Source: Polychytrium aggregatum
Taxonomy: Eukaryota > Chytridiomycota > Chytridiomycetes > Polychytriales
NCBI RefSeq assembly: GCF_025602895.1
Contig: NW_026516250.1
Coordinates: 62,001 to 126,000, forward strand
Direction: 5' to 3'
Length of the DNA: 64,000 nt
The notes beneath the pieces are model-generated. The model saw only the letters and a program-made list of their open reading frames with translations, was not told the origin of the DNA and did not search any database. The translations under genes were made by a program, and so were the position numbers. Position 1 is the stretch's first letter; each line of letters starts with the position of its first letter. Positions 44,101 to 55,124 of the stretch are shown one piece after another.

Positions 44101-47100
44101 CAGCTCGTTGATTCTGTGGTTGGCTGCCTCGAGCTGGCCATTCTTATCATTCAACTCGTGCTGGACATTCTTGAGTTGTTCTTCCAGTTGACCCTTGTGG
44201 CTGTTGGATCCATCGAGCCAGGATTGCAGCTCGTTGATTCTGTGGTTGGCTGATTCGAGCTGGCTGTTCTTGTCATTCAACTCGTGCTGGACATTCTTGA
44301 GTTGTTCTTCCAGTTGACCCTTGTGGCTGTTGGATCCATCGAGCCAGGATTGCAGCTCGTTGATCCGATGGTTGGCTGATTCGAGCTGGCTGTTCTTGTC
44401 ATTCAACTCGTGCTGGACATTCTTGAGTTGTTCTTCCAGTTGACCCTTGTGGCTGTTGGATCCATCGAGCCAGGATTGCAGCTCGTTGATCCGATGGTTG
44501 GCTGATTCGAGCTGGCTGTTCTTATCATTCAACTCGTGCTGGACATTCTTGAGTTGCTCTTCCAGTTGACCCTTGTGGCTGTTGGATCCATCGAGCCAGG
44601 ATTGCAGCTCGTTGATTCTGTGGTTGGCTGCCTCGAGCTGGCCATTCTTATCATTCAACTCGTGCTGGACATTCTTGAGTTGTTCTTCCAGTTGACCCTT
44701 GTGGCTGTTGGATCCATCGAGCCAGGATTGCAGCTCGTTGATTCTGTGGTTGGCTTCCTCCAGCGTTTTTTTCCATTGCGCCTCCGATGTTTTCAGTTCC
44801 CTGAGCTCCTCCTTCATCTCCTCTATATGTCTCCTCAATTGAGGATCACTCCCGTTCTCACCTCGTGTTGCGTCATTCGCGATGGCTCCCTCTTGATTCC
44901 GTCCGCCGTCGCTTTCCCCCTTGTCGTCCCCATTTCCTTTGTCGCTGGAATTTATACCTCCATCTCCCTCTAATTCATCCCTCTCACATTCGTATCCACT
45001 TATCTTGATCTCCATTGGAGCCTCTGTCGCTTGATCGCCGCCTTCATCTTCCTCACTGTGCTTCAGTTTGAGTGTATCGATTATCAGAGAGCTTTCTGCG
45101 AGTTCTCGCTTTAGCGATAGCGCCTCGATTCTCTGTAGCCGCAGCTGCGTTTCAAGGTCCTTCGTTCGCTTCTCTGCAATATTTCGAAGTCGTTTGCTCT
45201 CCATCATTTCACTTTTCAATGAGCGTATTAGCTCGCTCACATCTTCATCTGGCGGTCCGGTATTCTCGATTGTTGATTTGGCCTCACTTCCCTGGGTTTC
45301 GTGGATCAACGCGCTGTCTTTTCTTGGATCGGTTTCAGGCAAGGTCCCATCATTTTCACATACGGCATTGGAAGATTGCTTTGTCGGCGTTCCTCCTCGG
45401 GAGCCCGTTCCTCTCCGGACCTTGAGTCAATCATGGACATTATCAGTGTTACATAAGGTATACATCAGCTGACGAAAATGCGGTGTCTGGCTTACCAAGC
45501 CCCGGACTCGTTCGGATAGACTTGGTCGATGACTGAGACCTCCGGCCTGGGACTCGCGGGAGAGATGAAACTATCGTTGTTTACTGTTAGTTCAATGCAT
45601 GAGCTTCATATCGTTCCTTCCTCTGCCTTGGGCCATTCTTCTTTACCTCTGTGGATGCGTCCACCCATACATCCGCCGAGCCTTCAACCTCGCTTTGGCT
45701 GCAAGCCGAGAGTACGCTTGTGCGTCTGCTGTGTCGATCATCGTTTGCCATTGAATCCCTTGCTGTGACATCATCGAGGGCGTCCTCGCACTCGCCTTCG
45801 ACCACGAGTAGCTCATTCCAAGGCTCACGGGATAATACGCTTGCGTTTTTGAGATAGTCAACCGGCCGCTTGCCTTCCTTGTCTTGTATGGAGATATCTG
45901 CCCCAAATGAAACTAGGATCCGAGCAATGTCGAGACTTGCTTCGGCCGCAGCTAGATGCAAGGCCGTCCTGATGCGGTGTGCATTCTGTCGGTGAGTTCC
46001 TGGGTCGAAGACGCGCAGACCCACATATCGAATCACGGGGCGCTGCACAACCGGTGTGATAGAATCTCCCCTCTGCGTGCGCACTTACTGGCCCTCGTAA
46101 TTTCGCTTATTGCAGGTCTTGAGTCTGCTGCACAGATATCCCACAAGCCCAGGCATTTGCAGACGGGTCGCGTGGTGGAGCAGGGTAAAGCCGGTCTGCC
46201 AAAACCAGGGCATCATGGGTCTCAGATACGACGAGCTCGGCTGGTTATCGCACAGCAGCTTGACATCATCCACTTGTTTGTTCGTGGGAATCCTACCTTG
46301 TCGATAACGGTAATCGAGGCTTGGTGTTCAACGAGATACTTGAACAGCTCCTCTTGCCCGCCCAGCAATGCGTAGTGGAGAGCGCTGCATCCATAAACAT
46401 CAATCAAATCCACGTCGGCAGAGTTGTTGACAAGCAGCTCTGTAATTGCTCTGTTTCCGTTGATACATGCCTGTGGGAAAGCGTGGTGAGTTTCAAGTTC
46501 TGAGACCCCTGTGTCATCTATGCCATTCACATTTCGTCGCATAGCAAGATCAAATACCATACTGGATTGCCACGCAATACCCTATTCCCGCTGCACAATG
46601 CCGACAAACACGGGCCCGGCAGCCGACGAGCGAGTATGCGAGACGCGGAGACAAGTGGAAACCAGGCTGCAGACTCACCTGTATCAGCGGAGTGCGTCCT
46701 TCGGCGTCCCGGGCATCTGGATTGACCTTCTTCAGATAGAGCTCGCGCTTGTTTGCCGGGGTATATTCGAGCAGGAACTTTGCAATGTCCAGGAGGTCTT
46801 TCTGGACGGCAATGTGCAGAGCAGTGAAGCGGTGGAAGGTGTCGACTTTGTTGATATCGCGTGAGCGCTGTAGAAGCAGCTTCTTGCATCGCTCGATGTT
46901 GTTCTCGTACACGGCCTTTTGCAGCGAGTTGAGTTTCTTTGGGGTAATTGGCGAGGGTGTCTTGAGGGTATCCTTGGTGAAGGCCAAGAAGTCGGCGGCA
47001 ACAGAGGTGTCGATGGCGAGCCCGGATTTGCGCATGCGCTGCGTCCCAGACGACGGACCAACCTCGGGGAAGGATGTCACGGACGACGAGCGAGATGACC

Positions 47101-47278
47101 GGAAGATCGAGAATGAGCCAAAGCGGCTGGCGGCCCGCGAGCCACCTCCCTGCACCGAGCCAGCCGTCACAAAGTCGTCGACAGAGCCGTTGACGCTGCC
47201 CTCGGCCAGCTTGCTTCGAGACGCCGAGAGCGCACTGCCGGCCTGGAGTTCATGCGTGCTGCCCAGGCCCTCTCGCAT
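41125..47278 (-). CDS. Ankyrin plus repetitive coiled-coil protein (ANK-CC paralogue 2)
   Basis: Six exons, 47278-46679, 46470-46297, 46195-46089, 45968-45647, 45570-45496 and 45420-41125, join to 1857 residues. Four ankyrin repeats (FTALHIAVQ, SALHYALLG, FTLLHHATR, TALHLAAAE) are placed as in paralogue 1, with an identical 174-nt exon 2. The last exon encodes an acidic coiled coil containing 24 copies of a 42-residue unit (ANHRINELQSWLDGSNSHKG...), then about 220 residues of non-repeated coiled coil. The start is uncertain: the same frame has another ATG at 47452. The chosen start gives an N-terminal tail similar in length to paralogue 1. The role is probably structural or cytoskeletal scaffolding; this is inference only. 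Confidence 0.88.
41788..44754 (-). repeat. 24 x 126-bp in-frame tandem repeat (42-residue coiled-coil unit)
   Basis: GGATCC recurs exactly every 126 bp from 41812 to 44710, 24 times. Units differ at a few positions only: KNVQHE versus RHVQNE, and KNSQLES versus KNGQLEA or KNGQLES. The unit keeps frame and contains a helix-breaking DGSNS between two helical halves, so the protein may be a chain of short helices and not one continuous coiled coil. Confidence 0.97.
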
Positions 47279-48337
47279 GCTTCGGGCGTGAGCAAAAGTA
47301 GTGGTTGCGCTGGTAGCCGTGAGAATATCGGGCGGCTGTTTGCGTGCTGGTGAGACGGCCGAAGAATAATGCGAAAAGGCTGGTGCTGCAAACCTGGCCC
47401 CCACGCCACCGGAGCAAATCGACCGGAAGCGCCATTGCTGTCCTCGCTGCATTCCCACGGAATCAGTTCGTGCTCGGAAGTGACGCAGAGTGCCTCCATA
47501 GAGACAATCAGTCAAGAATGATGCCAATCTTGCCAATCATGACTGCTGCAGTGCCAAAACAATGCTACAGCCAATATGCTGTTTGGCGGTGCCAGTGCAG
47601 ATCAAGTCAGTGTTTTGGGTTGCGAGACATGTAGTCAACGCCATCCAAACCGGGACATACGGGTAATGATTTGTTGTCTCCAAGCATCACACGCTGGTCG
47701 TGGCCGTCTGGGAAAGCCTGCCTCCATCATCAGTGTGTCCAAGAGCAACACAATCACAGTCTACAGGGCAATTGCGAAAATCAGAGGGCGATTGTGGAGA
47801 CGAGAGGATGACCCACGGCCTTCGCTCGCACGTTGCCAAAGTGATCAGCTCTGATCCCTGGTAAACTACATGTTCGATTAATGGGAGGATGCCTCGCTTT
47901 TTTTCTGAATACGTTGAATGGACTATGGAAAGCAGTGGACGCAGAGACCCATCGGCTTTGACATCACATCGTGCTTGGCCAGCGTTCGGGCTATGGTTTC
48001 AGTCTCTCCCACCGCCACGTTGATTCGAGCAGCGATTTCGAATCGTTCCAGAGCATTCCGAGCCATTCCGAGCCATTCCGAGACGGCACAGGCACACAGC
48101 GAGAGCGATGCTCTCTACCCTATGTGACGCTGTGCAACAAGTGCCGACCAGAGAGACATCTAAGGCATGTCCTAGTTCGGCTCAAGGTGAGATGTGGTCC
48201 GGCGCTGACACAACTACCCGCTGCGCTGGACTGGAAAAAGTCACTGTGCTGTAGATTGAGACTGATATACATGCAGACGTAGCTGCTTGGGTGCGGAAGG
48301 AGGGGATCTGCCACATTGACGACGAGTCGGAGGTGGT
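47279..48337. other. Intergenic region upstream of ANK-CC 2
   Basis: About 1.06 kb. It should hold the ANK-CC 2 promoter and the CIA2 3' end. A short direct repeat, CATTCCGAGC, is present three times at about 48050-48080. No coding exon is supported. Confidence 0.5.
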
Positions 48338-49625
48338 TCACTTGTCCAGGGCCGTCGCCAGGCACTAGAATACCGATGCAGACAATAGTCAGTGCGATTG
48401 TGCGGGCTTCCAGGGGGCTGTCTGTGTCGATTCGGACGGCCTGATGGGGCCGAGGCAATCCGACGCTGCAGCCACAACCTTACCTGATTGACGACATCCA
48501 GCAGATGGCTGTTCTCCAGGGCAGCTGCCACTCGTTCCTTGTCATTCAGCTGCTTGTTGACTATGACAAACAGGGCGGTCAAAGCGAGACGCAGGATGCG
48601 TTCGTCAGCAGAGGACCATGCACAAATCAAAGCAGTGCAGACTGCAGGCATCGTGGGCGCTCGACGGCAATGACGCTCGGTGGGTCACCCGAACGAAAAT
48701 ACAAAGCAGCTCTGATGGTAAGATCTATGCCCCCTCCTCGGACTCGATCGGAGCGAGTTCCCACCTGCTGCTTCGGATTGATGGGTTCCTTCTCGAACGT
48801 AAATATCGATCTTGAGGACAATAGCGCCGGGTGGCGGTCAGATGGCTGAGGTTCGTCTCTTGATCCACACGATGGCTGCATGATGATCCGCTGCAGCCTT
48901 TTGCAAAATTGGACCGCCTCTCCAACCGGCGGTCTTGAACGAGCCGCCCTGGATTGCCATGTCCCGTCCAGCCCCGACCTGTGCCTGGGGCCAGAGAGGA
49001 AATCACACACCCACACACGCGCCCACCTTGAATCGATCCGGGAGCGATCGCAGCAGTCGCACCCGGATGCACAGTCCGATCAGGGTTGCCATGGAGCAGT
49101 GTGGGATCGTCGGAGTGAAGCGAATGTTGACATGGTTCTTGGCCAAGTCGACGTCGATGAGCTCGAGCTGAGTGATGTTGAGCTGCTCGAGTGTCAACTG
49201 GCGACGACCCAGGCGGAGGAAACCAAGGCCGAGAGCGAGCGGGTTAGTATCCATCTGGTGCATTGTGTCCATTTCAGTCGCACTCAGAGAGAGTCTCGGA
49301 ATTGGATGGGACAATGGCGTGGCCTGCCCGGGGGCTTACGGGATGCTCGGGATCATTGATGTGTCGGATCAGCTCTGTCGGCGGCAGCGTTCTGGATCAG
49401 TATCGACCTGGGATCGGGCCCATAGTCCACGGACTGCAGGACAGGACGGCCGTATCAAGCAGTCGGCCGACACAAGGGACAGGGACCAGCGCCCATACCA
49501 AAGATCTCCTCGGCGTCCAGCGGATCCGGAGTGGACTCGTCGGCGTCCTCGGAGCGCACGGGACGCACCCGCTTTTCGCGGACTTCGTAGACTGTTGGGT
49601 TGGCGTTGATCAGCTCGTCAGGCAT
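48338..49625 (-). CDS. CIA2: CIA2/FAM96B-like cytosolic Fe-S assembly targeting factor
   Basis: Six exons, 49625-49499, 49374-49340, 49197-49027, 48810-48765, 48560-48484 and 48364-48338 (27 nt), join to 160 residues; human CIAO2B is of near-equal length. Motifs are INANPTVYE at the N-terminus, [18 protein letters not shown], the MIP18/DUF59 core [16 protein letters not shown] with its conserved reactive Cys, [38 protein letters not shown] and the C-terminal NQCLA. CIA2 acts with Cia1 and Met18/MMS19 to insert Fe-S clusters into cytosolic and nuclear apoproteins. All splice phases agree, and the tiny last exon restores the conserved C-terminal Cys. Confidence 0.95.
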
Positions 49626-49915
49626 GTCGGGAGAGGAGCAGGAGGGAGAGATGGGGGGAGGGGGCGGTGCACGATTCGCTCTGTCGGGCCACGGATCTCG
49701 GGCGAGGGGAAGCTCCAGACGGGGGAAGCTGCAGATGGGGACCAGCGTCGGCGGGAGAATGGATTTGCGCAACAGCAGAATTTGTCATTGTTTTCGGAGG
49801 CGGCCCCAGATAGCACCCATCACGTGCGCGGCTGCGCGACGGTTCGCCCGACTGCCGTCGGTGGCGATGCGCGTGGCGAGCATGTGGCAGGCGGTGGCGG
49901 GATGTGGCGTCTGTG

Positions 49916-52900
49916 CTACAGCGGGAACGCAAGCCACAGCGACTGGCCCTGGACCTGCCACAAAGCCCCCCTGGTCGGCCCCGCGTCGCGCCGGTGGGCC
50001 AGCTGCTGCTGGAGGATCGCCAGCCGGGTCTGCAGAGCCGTCTGCTGCTCGACGAGGACGCGCAGAAGCAGGTCCTTGGAGCATGCCCCGTCGCCGTCGG
50101 GGGCCGTGCAGGTCTTGGTGCCGTCCGAGCCCGTGGGTGGGTCGGGTGTCGCAGCGCAGGCTCTGTCCTTGGTCTGGGCGGCCTGGAGCATCTGCACCTG
50201 CGCCGCCAGGGTCTGGCATCGCTCCTGAAGAGCAGCAGCGGCATCGAGGCTCTCCGCCAGTCGCTCACCGAGGATCTTGAGGCGGGTATTCTTTTCGGCA
50301 ACACGCCCCGAGAGCACCGCCTGCAGCTTCCCGACAATGTCTTTGACCTGTTCCCTGGCGCCTTGCTCTGGGTTGGGGCTCTCGATGAACAGAGACTCTC
50401 CGTCGACAGAGAGGCCGTTCAGCTCCTCCAACATCAGCGCCACAAGGCCGTCGTGGTGATGGCTCTTGAACAGCCTCGAGAGCCCACCGAGCAGCCGGCC
50501 GCGATCCTGTCTGTGTTCGGCGGTCGTCTTTTCGAATCATTTGCGGGAGGCACCAGTCAGTCGTCCATCCAATCCATTCCTCAGCCCCGGCCCTCCGGAT
50601 ACCCTCCCGCGTGGAGCCACTTTGCCAAGCAGGGTATCTCCCACAGGCGAGGGTATCTGCTGGCTCTAATACCCCCCGCGTGCCAGCCCAGCAATCCGTA
50701 CATGGAGACTGCACCGCAGTGTCGGCTGACATCGCTGCACCACGCATCCCGCACTTGGACCTCGCCAAAGACTGGTCTCGCCTCAGCCGCGAAGGGTATC
50801 CTACCTCGGACGGGGGTGTGACTCGCGCAGAAGCAAGGGCCGCAGGAGGCGGATGCGAAAGCTGATCGAGGCCTGTGGCTGACCGCTCGGCGATAGCCTC
50901 GAGATTGCTGGGGCCAGGAAACGACGAGGGCTGTTCGATGCGGCCCGATCCGGTGCCGGCGTCGGTATTGGTGTCGGTGATGGCATCGGTGATGGTCGGA
51001 GTGGGACAGACGACGACCGCTTTCGCACGGATCGTGCTATCTGTGCCAACATGGGTGATCGAGCAGGCTCCAGCGACAGCACCGTCTGGTGTCGTTGTGC
51101 TCGGCTTGGTGGCATTCGTGTCGGCGAGGCCTCGCTCCTTGCGTATTTTCTCTCCAGTGTCGGCGGGCTCCTGGGCGAACTCAGATCCTTCTGGCTGAGA
51201 CAGAGGGCCAGCCGGCCCGATCGGGGCAGGCAGATGGGGTGGTGATGTCGCCTGGACCTCGCCCTTGTCTGGGGTCACAAGTGGTGTCCGGGCCAAAGTA
51301 CCAGCGATCGCCGCGCTGGTGCGAGACGACTGATGAAACATGGGAGGCGGATCGGAATAGGTGGGGTACCGAGCCAACACCGCCTGGAGGGTCCGCAGAG
51401 TGTCGGATGGGCCATCACCGTCGGTCCTCGGCAGCAGGTCCGAAGGTACCTGTCCGATGCGATCGGCAATGTCCATATCGGCCCCAGCCGAGACGAGCAG
51501 TTCGACTAGCGGTACGCTGCCGGCCTTGAATGCCAGATGCAGAGGGGTCCTGCAACAGTACCGACGAGCGGCCAAAGATACGTAAGCCTGCTGGATCTGA
51601 TTCAATTGACCCGGAAGTCGACCCGACGAACGGATCTCGAGCCACACCACTCGAGATGGTCCGATCCGGCCGGCCTTTCCCACCCGTTCCCACGACTCTC
51701 TGTGAGGGAGCGCCGTCTTGCCAAAATAACGGTGCGAGGGACTTACTGTCCAGAGTTGTCTTGGCGATTGACAAGTGACTCGATGCCGTCAGAGTGATCC
51801 AGAACAAATTTGCACATTTCGGACGAGTCCTGGCGAACGGCGTGGTGGAGGAGCGTCGAGCCAGCCTGGGAACGGCACATGGCCATTTCAGGTAAGCAGC
51901 AAAACTTGGGGAGGACAGACCCAAGCCGATCGGAAGGAGAGTATGGCAGCAGGAGCCCGGTCCGGATGCGATTGCGACATGTTCCCTCGCCACTCCGATG
52001 CTCACCGGATCCACCAGCGCAGGAATGGGACCTTGGCCGGCAAGCAGCTCGAGAAGCCCTTGGTTCCTTATCAGCACAGCATAGTGGAAGGCCGTGAGCC
52101 CGCAGTGGTCGGCAATGCCAATGTCCGCCTTGGTCTGGACGAGGAGACTGGCGATCTCAGTGTGTCCCAGGAGGACAGCCTGGCAAGACAAGTACAGGGA
52201 AGGTTCAGGACCAGCGATCCCATGACCCGATTCTGCGGAGGCAGATACGACGCATGACCGAGGCAGGCTGCAACTGGTGCAATCTGGTCTCATCCTGGGC
52301 AAATGGAATGCACAGCCCACGGATTGCGGAGCGGGTGGATTGACGTTCGATGGCTGGTGGGATCAATGACCAACGACGGTCCTGGCCCACATGATACGCG
52401 GTGGTCAAACCGCCGTGAGACAGATCGTCTCCTTTGCCGGGGTTGGTCGATTCAGCTCGGGGCAGAAGGTCGGAGCCATTCGCAGGCGCAATCGCTCTCG
52501 GTTGGAGAGTCGGAGAGCACATCCCACTGCCCTCCCCGAGCCGTGAGAACGAACAGGGCCCCCCCTCGCCCCTTATTCCTCGGAAAGTACATACCCAGGT
52601 GAGGGCTGTCCGCCCGATGGCGTCGGGGAGGTTCACATCTGTCGTCTTCATGGCGGGACCCTTGAGTTTCGACCTTGACGAGGCGTCCCAGCGGTACTCC
52701 ACCAGAAAGCGGACACACTCGGGCAGCTGCCTCCAGACGGCCAGATGCAGAGGGGTACAGCCGTGACGGGAATCCAGTTTGTTAATGTCCCTGCTGGCGT
52801 CGTAGAGCAGCTTGGTCATCTTTTTGATGTCGCCGTGGAAGACGGCTCGGTGGAGGGTATTGAGACTGGCCGGGTCGACGGATGGCGACTGCCGCAGCAC

Positions 52901-53128
52901 CTCCAGAGGCAGTCCGAGAACACTGGCAAGCCGCTCGGCAGGGGCGAGATCGGGCTGCTGACCGGCGAGAGGCTCTGACACTGAGCGCTGCCGCGCCTTG
53001 GGGAGGATGCTATCGGAGAGGGAAGAGATGCTGATTTTGCGCCGGAGGGAAAGACGCCTTGACTCGGTCGGGGCTCCTGAGCAGACCGAGGCTGACCGAG
53101 TATGCTGCTGCTGCTGACCCGAGCGCAT
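49916..53128 (-). CDS. Ankyrin plus short coiled-coil protein (ANK-CC paralogue 3)
   Basis: Five exons, 53128-52595, 52179-52006, 51865-51747, 51549-50805 and 50464-49916, join to 710 residues. It has the same plan as paralogues 1 and 2: a basic Ser-rich N-terminus (SLRRKISISSL), four ankyrin repeats (CTPLHLAVW, LTAFHYAVL, STLLHHAVR, TPLHLAFKA) and exon 2 of exactly 174 nt. A Pro/Ser/Thr-rich low-complexity middle contains a TDTNTDAG-like run. A single coiled coil of about 130 residues ends the protein, far shorter than in the paralogues. The last intron (50465-50804) is long and its acceptor is inferred from frame. No function is assigned beyond probable scaffold. Confidence 0.82.
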
Positions 53129-54230
53129 GACTTTTGGGCCAGACCTTGAGAGCCGCTGGTGCGAGGGCTAGTGAGACCTGTGTTTCCAGAGCGACGCACA
53201 CACTCGGCGCAAATTGTAGCGGTATAACACAGGGAAGGTTCGCCCAATAACCGGTTCGGGAGTTGTTTGCTCGAGGACACCCAGCGGGACAGCAACGGCG
53301 ACGGCGAAGGACGAAGGCGAAGGCCGCTGCTGAGGCTGTGCTGATGACCATCGCGACAATCACAACAATCACCACGATCACGGCAATCACGGCTGCGGCT
53401 GCCGCGGCATATGTGCGCGCTGCCGACCTGGACGAGCGAGACGGATGGAGAGGCATACGGAGCGAGGCCGCGATCGAGATTTCCTCGCTGCTTGGGCGTA
53501 TTGCGCGCTGGAGCCCTGTGCAGGAGATGGTTCTTTGTCAAGGGCCGCCTCCATGGCACCGACCAGCCGAGGTGAGCAAGCATGGACAAGGAACGGAGCG
53601 AATCGCCCCATTCCCCCTCCCCAACAAGCGGCAGCCGCGATACGGGCTTGCGACTCGGGGGAACAAGAGAGCGTCGCCTCCCCCTCCTCGCAGGCCCTCA
53701 CAGGGAAGGCGGCGTAACGTCCCGCCTGCTCCCTCGCTCCTTGCCGCGGCCAGATGGATTTGTGCTCGGGCTGGCTCGCGGTGTATCGCCGCCAGCCGGC
53801 ACAATGTCCACAGCCCGATCAGCAGGCGGGCCGACCCATGGCCAATCCATGGCCGATGCCTGCGTCGAATCGATGCTCGAGCACCTCTGTCGGGTATCTG
53901 CTCAAATGACTGCGTCGAGCTCCGGCTCTGCTCGCTCCCCCTCGCCAAACAAGGTCCGTTGGGAGATATCCCCGTCCATACAGACCTGGTTGGTGCCCAT
54001 TGATACCCCGTTGGCTGCTCGGTCGGCCGGCCAGCCAGCACGTTCACAGACCATGGCCGCCTGTCCAATGGCACTGCGCGGCTGTGCCTCCCTCGCTCGC
54101 TCCCGCGTCGATGTCCCGAATCGCATATAAAAAGGCCATCCTGGTCCTGCTGCAGGACATGGCCAAGACACGCTCCTCAGTCTCTCCCTTCTATCGACAC
54201 CCAGCCTCTGCGCTCATCCCTGACCTCGTA
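53129..54230. other. Divergent promoter region of ANK-CC 3 and the zinc-finger gene
   Basis: About 1.1 kb. It contains an (ATCACNAC)-like run near 53345-53395 and a TATA box at 54126. A 246-codon plus-strand frame (53263-54003) crosses it with Arg/Ser/Ala-biased composition and no motif, and is not called. Confidence 0.55.
54126..54132 (+). promoter_or_regulatory. TATA box of the zinc-finger gene
   Basis: TATAAAA within CATATAAAAAGG. It implies a transcription start near 54155-54165 and therefore favours the ATG at 54231 over upstream in-frame ATGs. Confidence 0.6.
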
Positions 54231-55124
54231 ATGCATCCTCGCTTTCGTTCCTCGACCGGCTCGTCCTCATACCCGGGATTCTCTTGGTCGAGCAGCTCAC
54301 AGTCCATCCCCATCCCCGTCCCCATCCCTGCCTTTTCCTCGTCCCGCTCGTTCGTGCTGCAGGATTATCACAGTTGCTACGATAACTGCCGGCATCGCAG
54401 CGACCCAAACCACTGCTCCCAGACCCACCGGAGCTATTCGGGCGGCCAGAACGGCTCCCCCATGACCCCTCACGAACCTGTCGCTCAGGCGCCGGCCCGC
54501 ATCCAATCCTGTGACTCGTATACCCATGAGATGCCGGCCGACTCGCAAGCCCAGGTCCATTTCTCGGATGCCTGCCAAGACGGCTGCACAACCCTCTACC
54601 CGGAGAATGCCCGGGCTACTCAGAGCGCCCACAGACTCCATCACCAGACGCACCCGCACCCGCACCATCCCTTTCACCAATCTCAGTTCGATGGATGCCA
54701 TTCCGGCACGTCCGGGCTCCCGTTTCCTGTCGACAACAGCCAGTACACCGGCGCGCCAACCCGCCCGGCGAGCGAGCCTCTCATGCCGCCCAGCCCGTCG
54801 CCCGACCTGTCGTCGCTACCATCTCCACAGAGCACCATCGATGACGACTTTGGTGCAAGCCCGCTGCTGTCTTCTCCCACCAGCAGCACCGAGGTCGCGA
54901 CCGAAGTCGAGATCGGTTCACCGCGACCGTACGAGTGCCCGACCTGCCATATCCGGTTCCAGCGCCGCCATGATCTGAATCGTCACTGCAACATTCACTC
55001 GAAGGAGCGACCGTTTTTCTGCTCTCGCTGCCAGCGCCGGTTCGTCCGCCGAGATGCCCTCAGGCGTCATCAGCGGATGAAGAACGAGACCCGCCGGTTC
55101 CGATGCGTCGCAACACCGCAGTGA
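54231..55124 (+). CDS. C2H2 zinc-finger protein, probable transcription factor
   Basis: A single exon of 297 residues. Long Ser/Pro/His-rich regions, probably disordered (HQTHPHPHHPFHQSQ, MPPSPSPDLSSLPSPQS), precede two C-terminal fingers. The first is canonical: YECPTCHIRFQRRHDLNRH..H. The second has CSRCQRRFVRRDALRRH but lacks a second His at the usual spacing; only a Cys (RFRC) follows 12 residues later, so it is degenerate or CCHC-like. The HSKERPFFC linker matches the TGEKPF class. A nuclear DNA-binding role is inferred; targets are unknown. The start was chosen from the TATA box at 54126. In-frame ATGs at 54111 and 54159 lie at or before the likely transcription start. Confidence 0.8.
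   Translation: MHPRFRSSTGSSSYPGFSWSSSSQSIPIPVPIPAFSSSRSFVLQDYHSCYDNCRHRSDPNHCSQTHRSYSGGQNGSPMTPHEPVAQAPARIQSCDSYTHEMPADSQAQVHFSDACQDGCTTLYPENARATQSAHRLHHQTHPHPHHPFHQSQFDGCHSGTSGLPFPVDNSQYTGAPTRPASEPLMPPSPSPDLSSLPSPQSTIDDDFGASPLLSSPTSSTEVATEVEIGSPRPYECPTCHIRFQRRHDLNRHCNIHSKERPFFCSRCQRRFVRRDALRRHQRMKNETRRFRCVATPQ

Noticed and set aside
41788-44754. Regular 126-bp direct repeats as a possible CRISPR-like or satellite array
   Set aside because: Units are contiguous without spacers and keep one reading frame inside a 1432-codon exon, so they are protein-coding repeats.
42520-44973. Plus-strand frames of Leu/Val-rich repeats opposite the coiled-coil array
   Set aside because: They are the antisense of the coding repeat and recur with its 126-bp period.
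53263-54003. 246-codon plus-strand frame before the zinc-finger gene
   Set aside because: Biased low-complexity composition, covers the divergent promoter and lies upstream of the TATA box.
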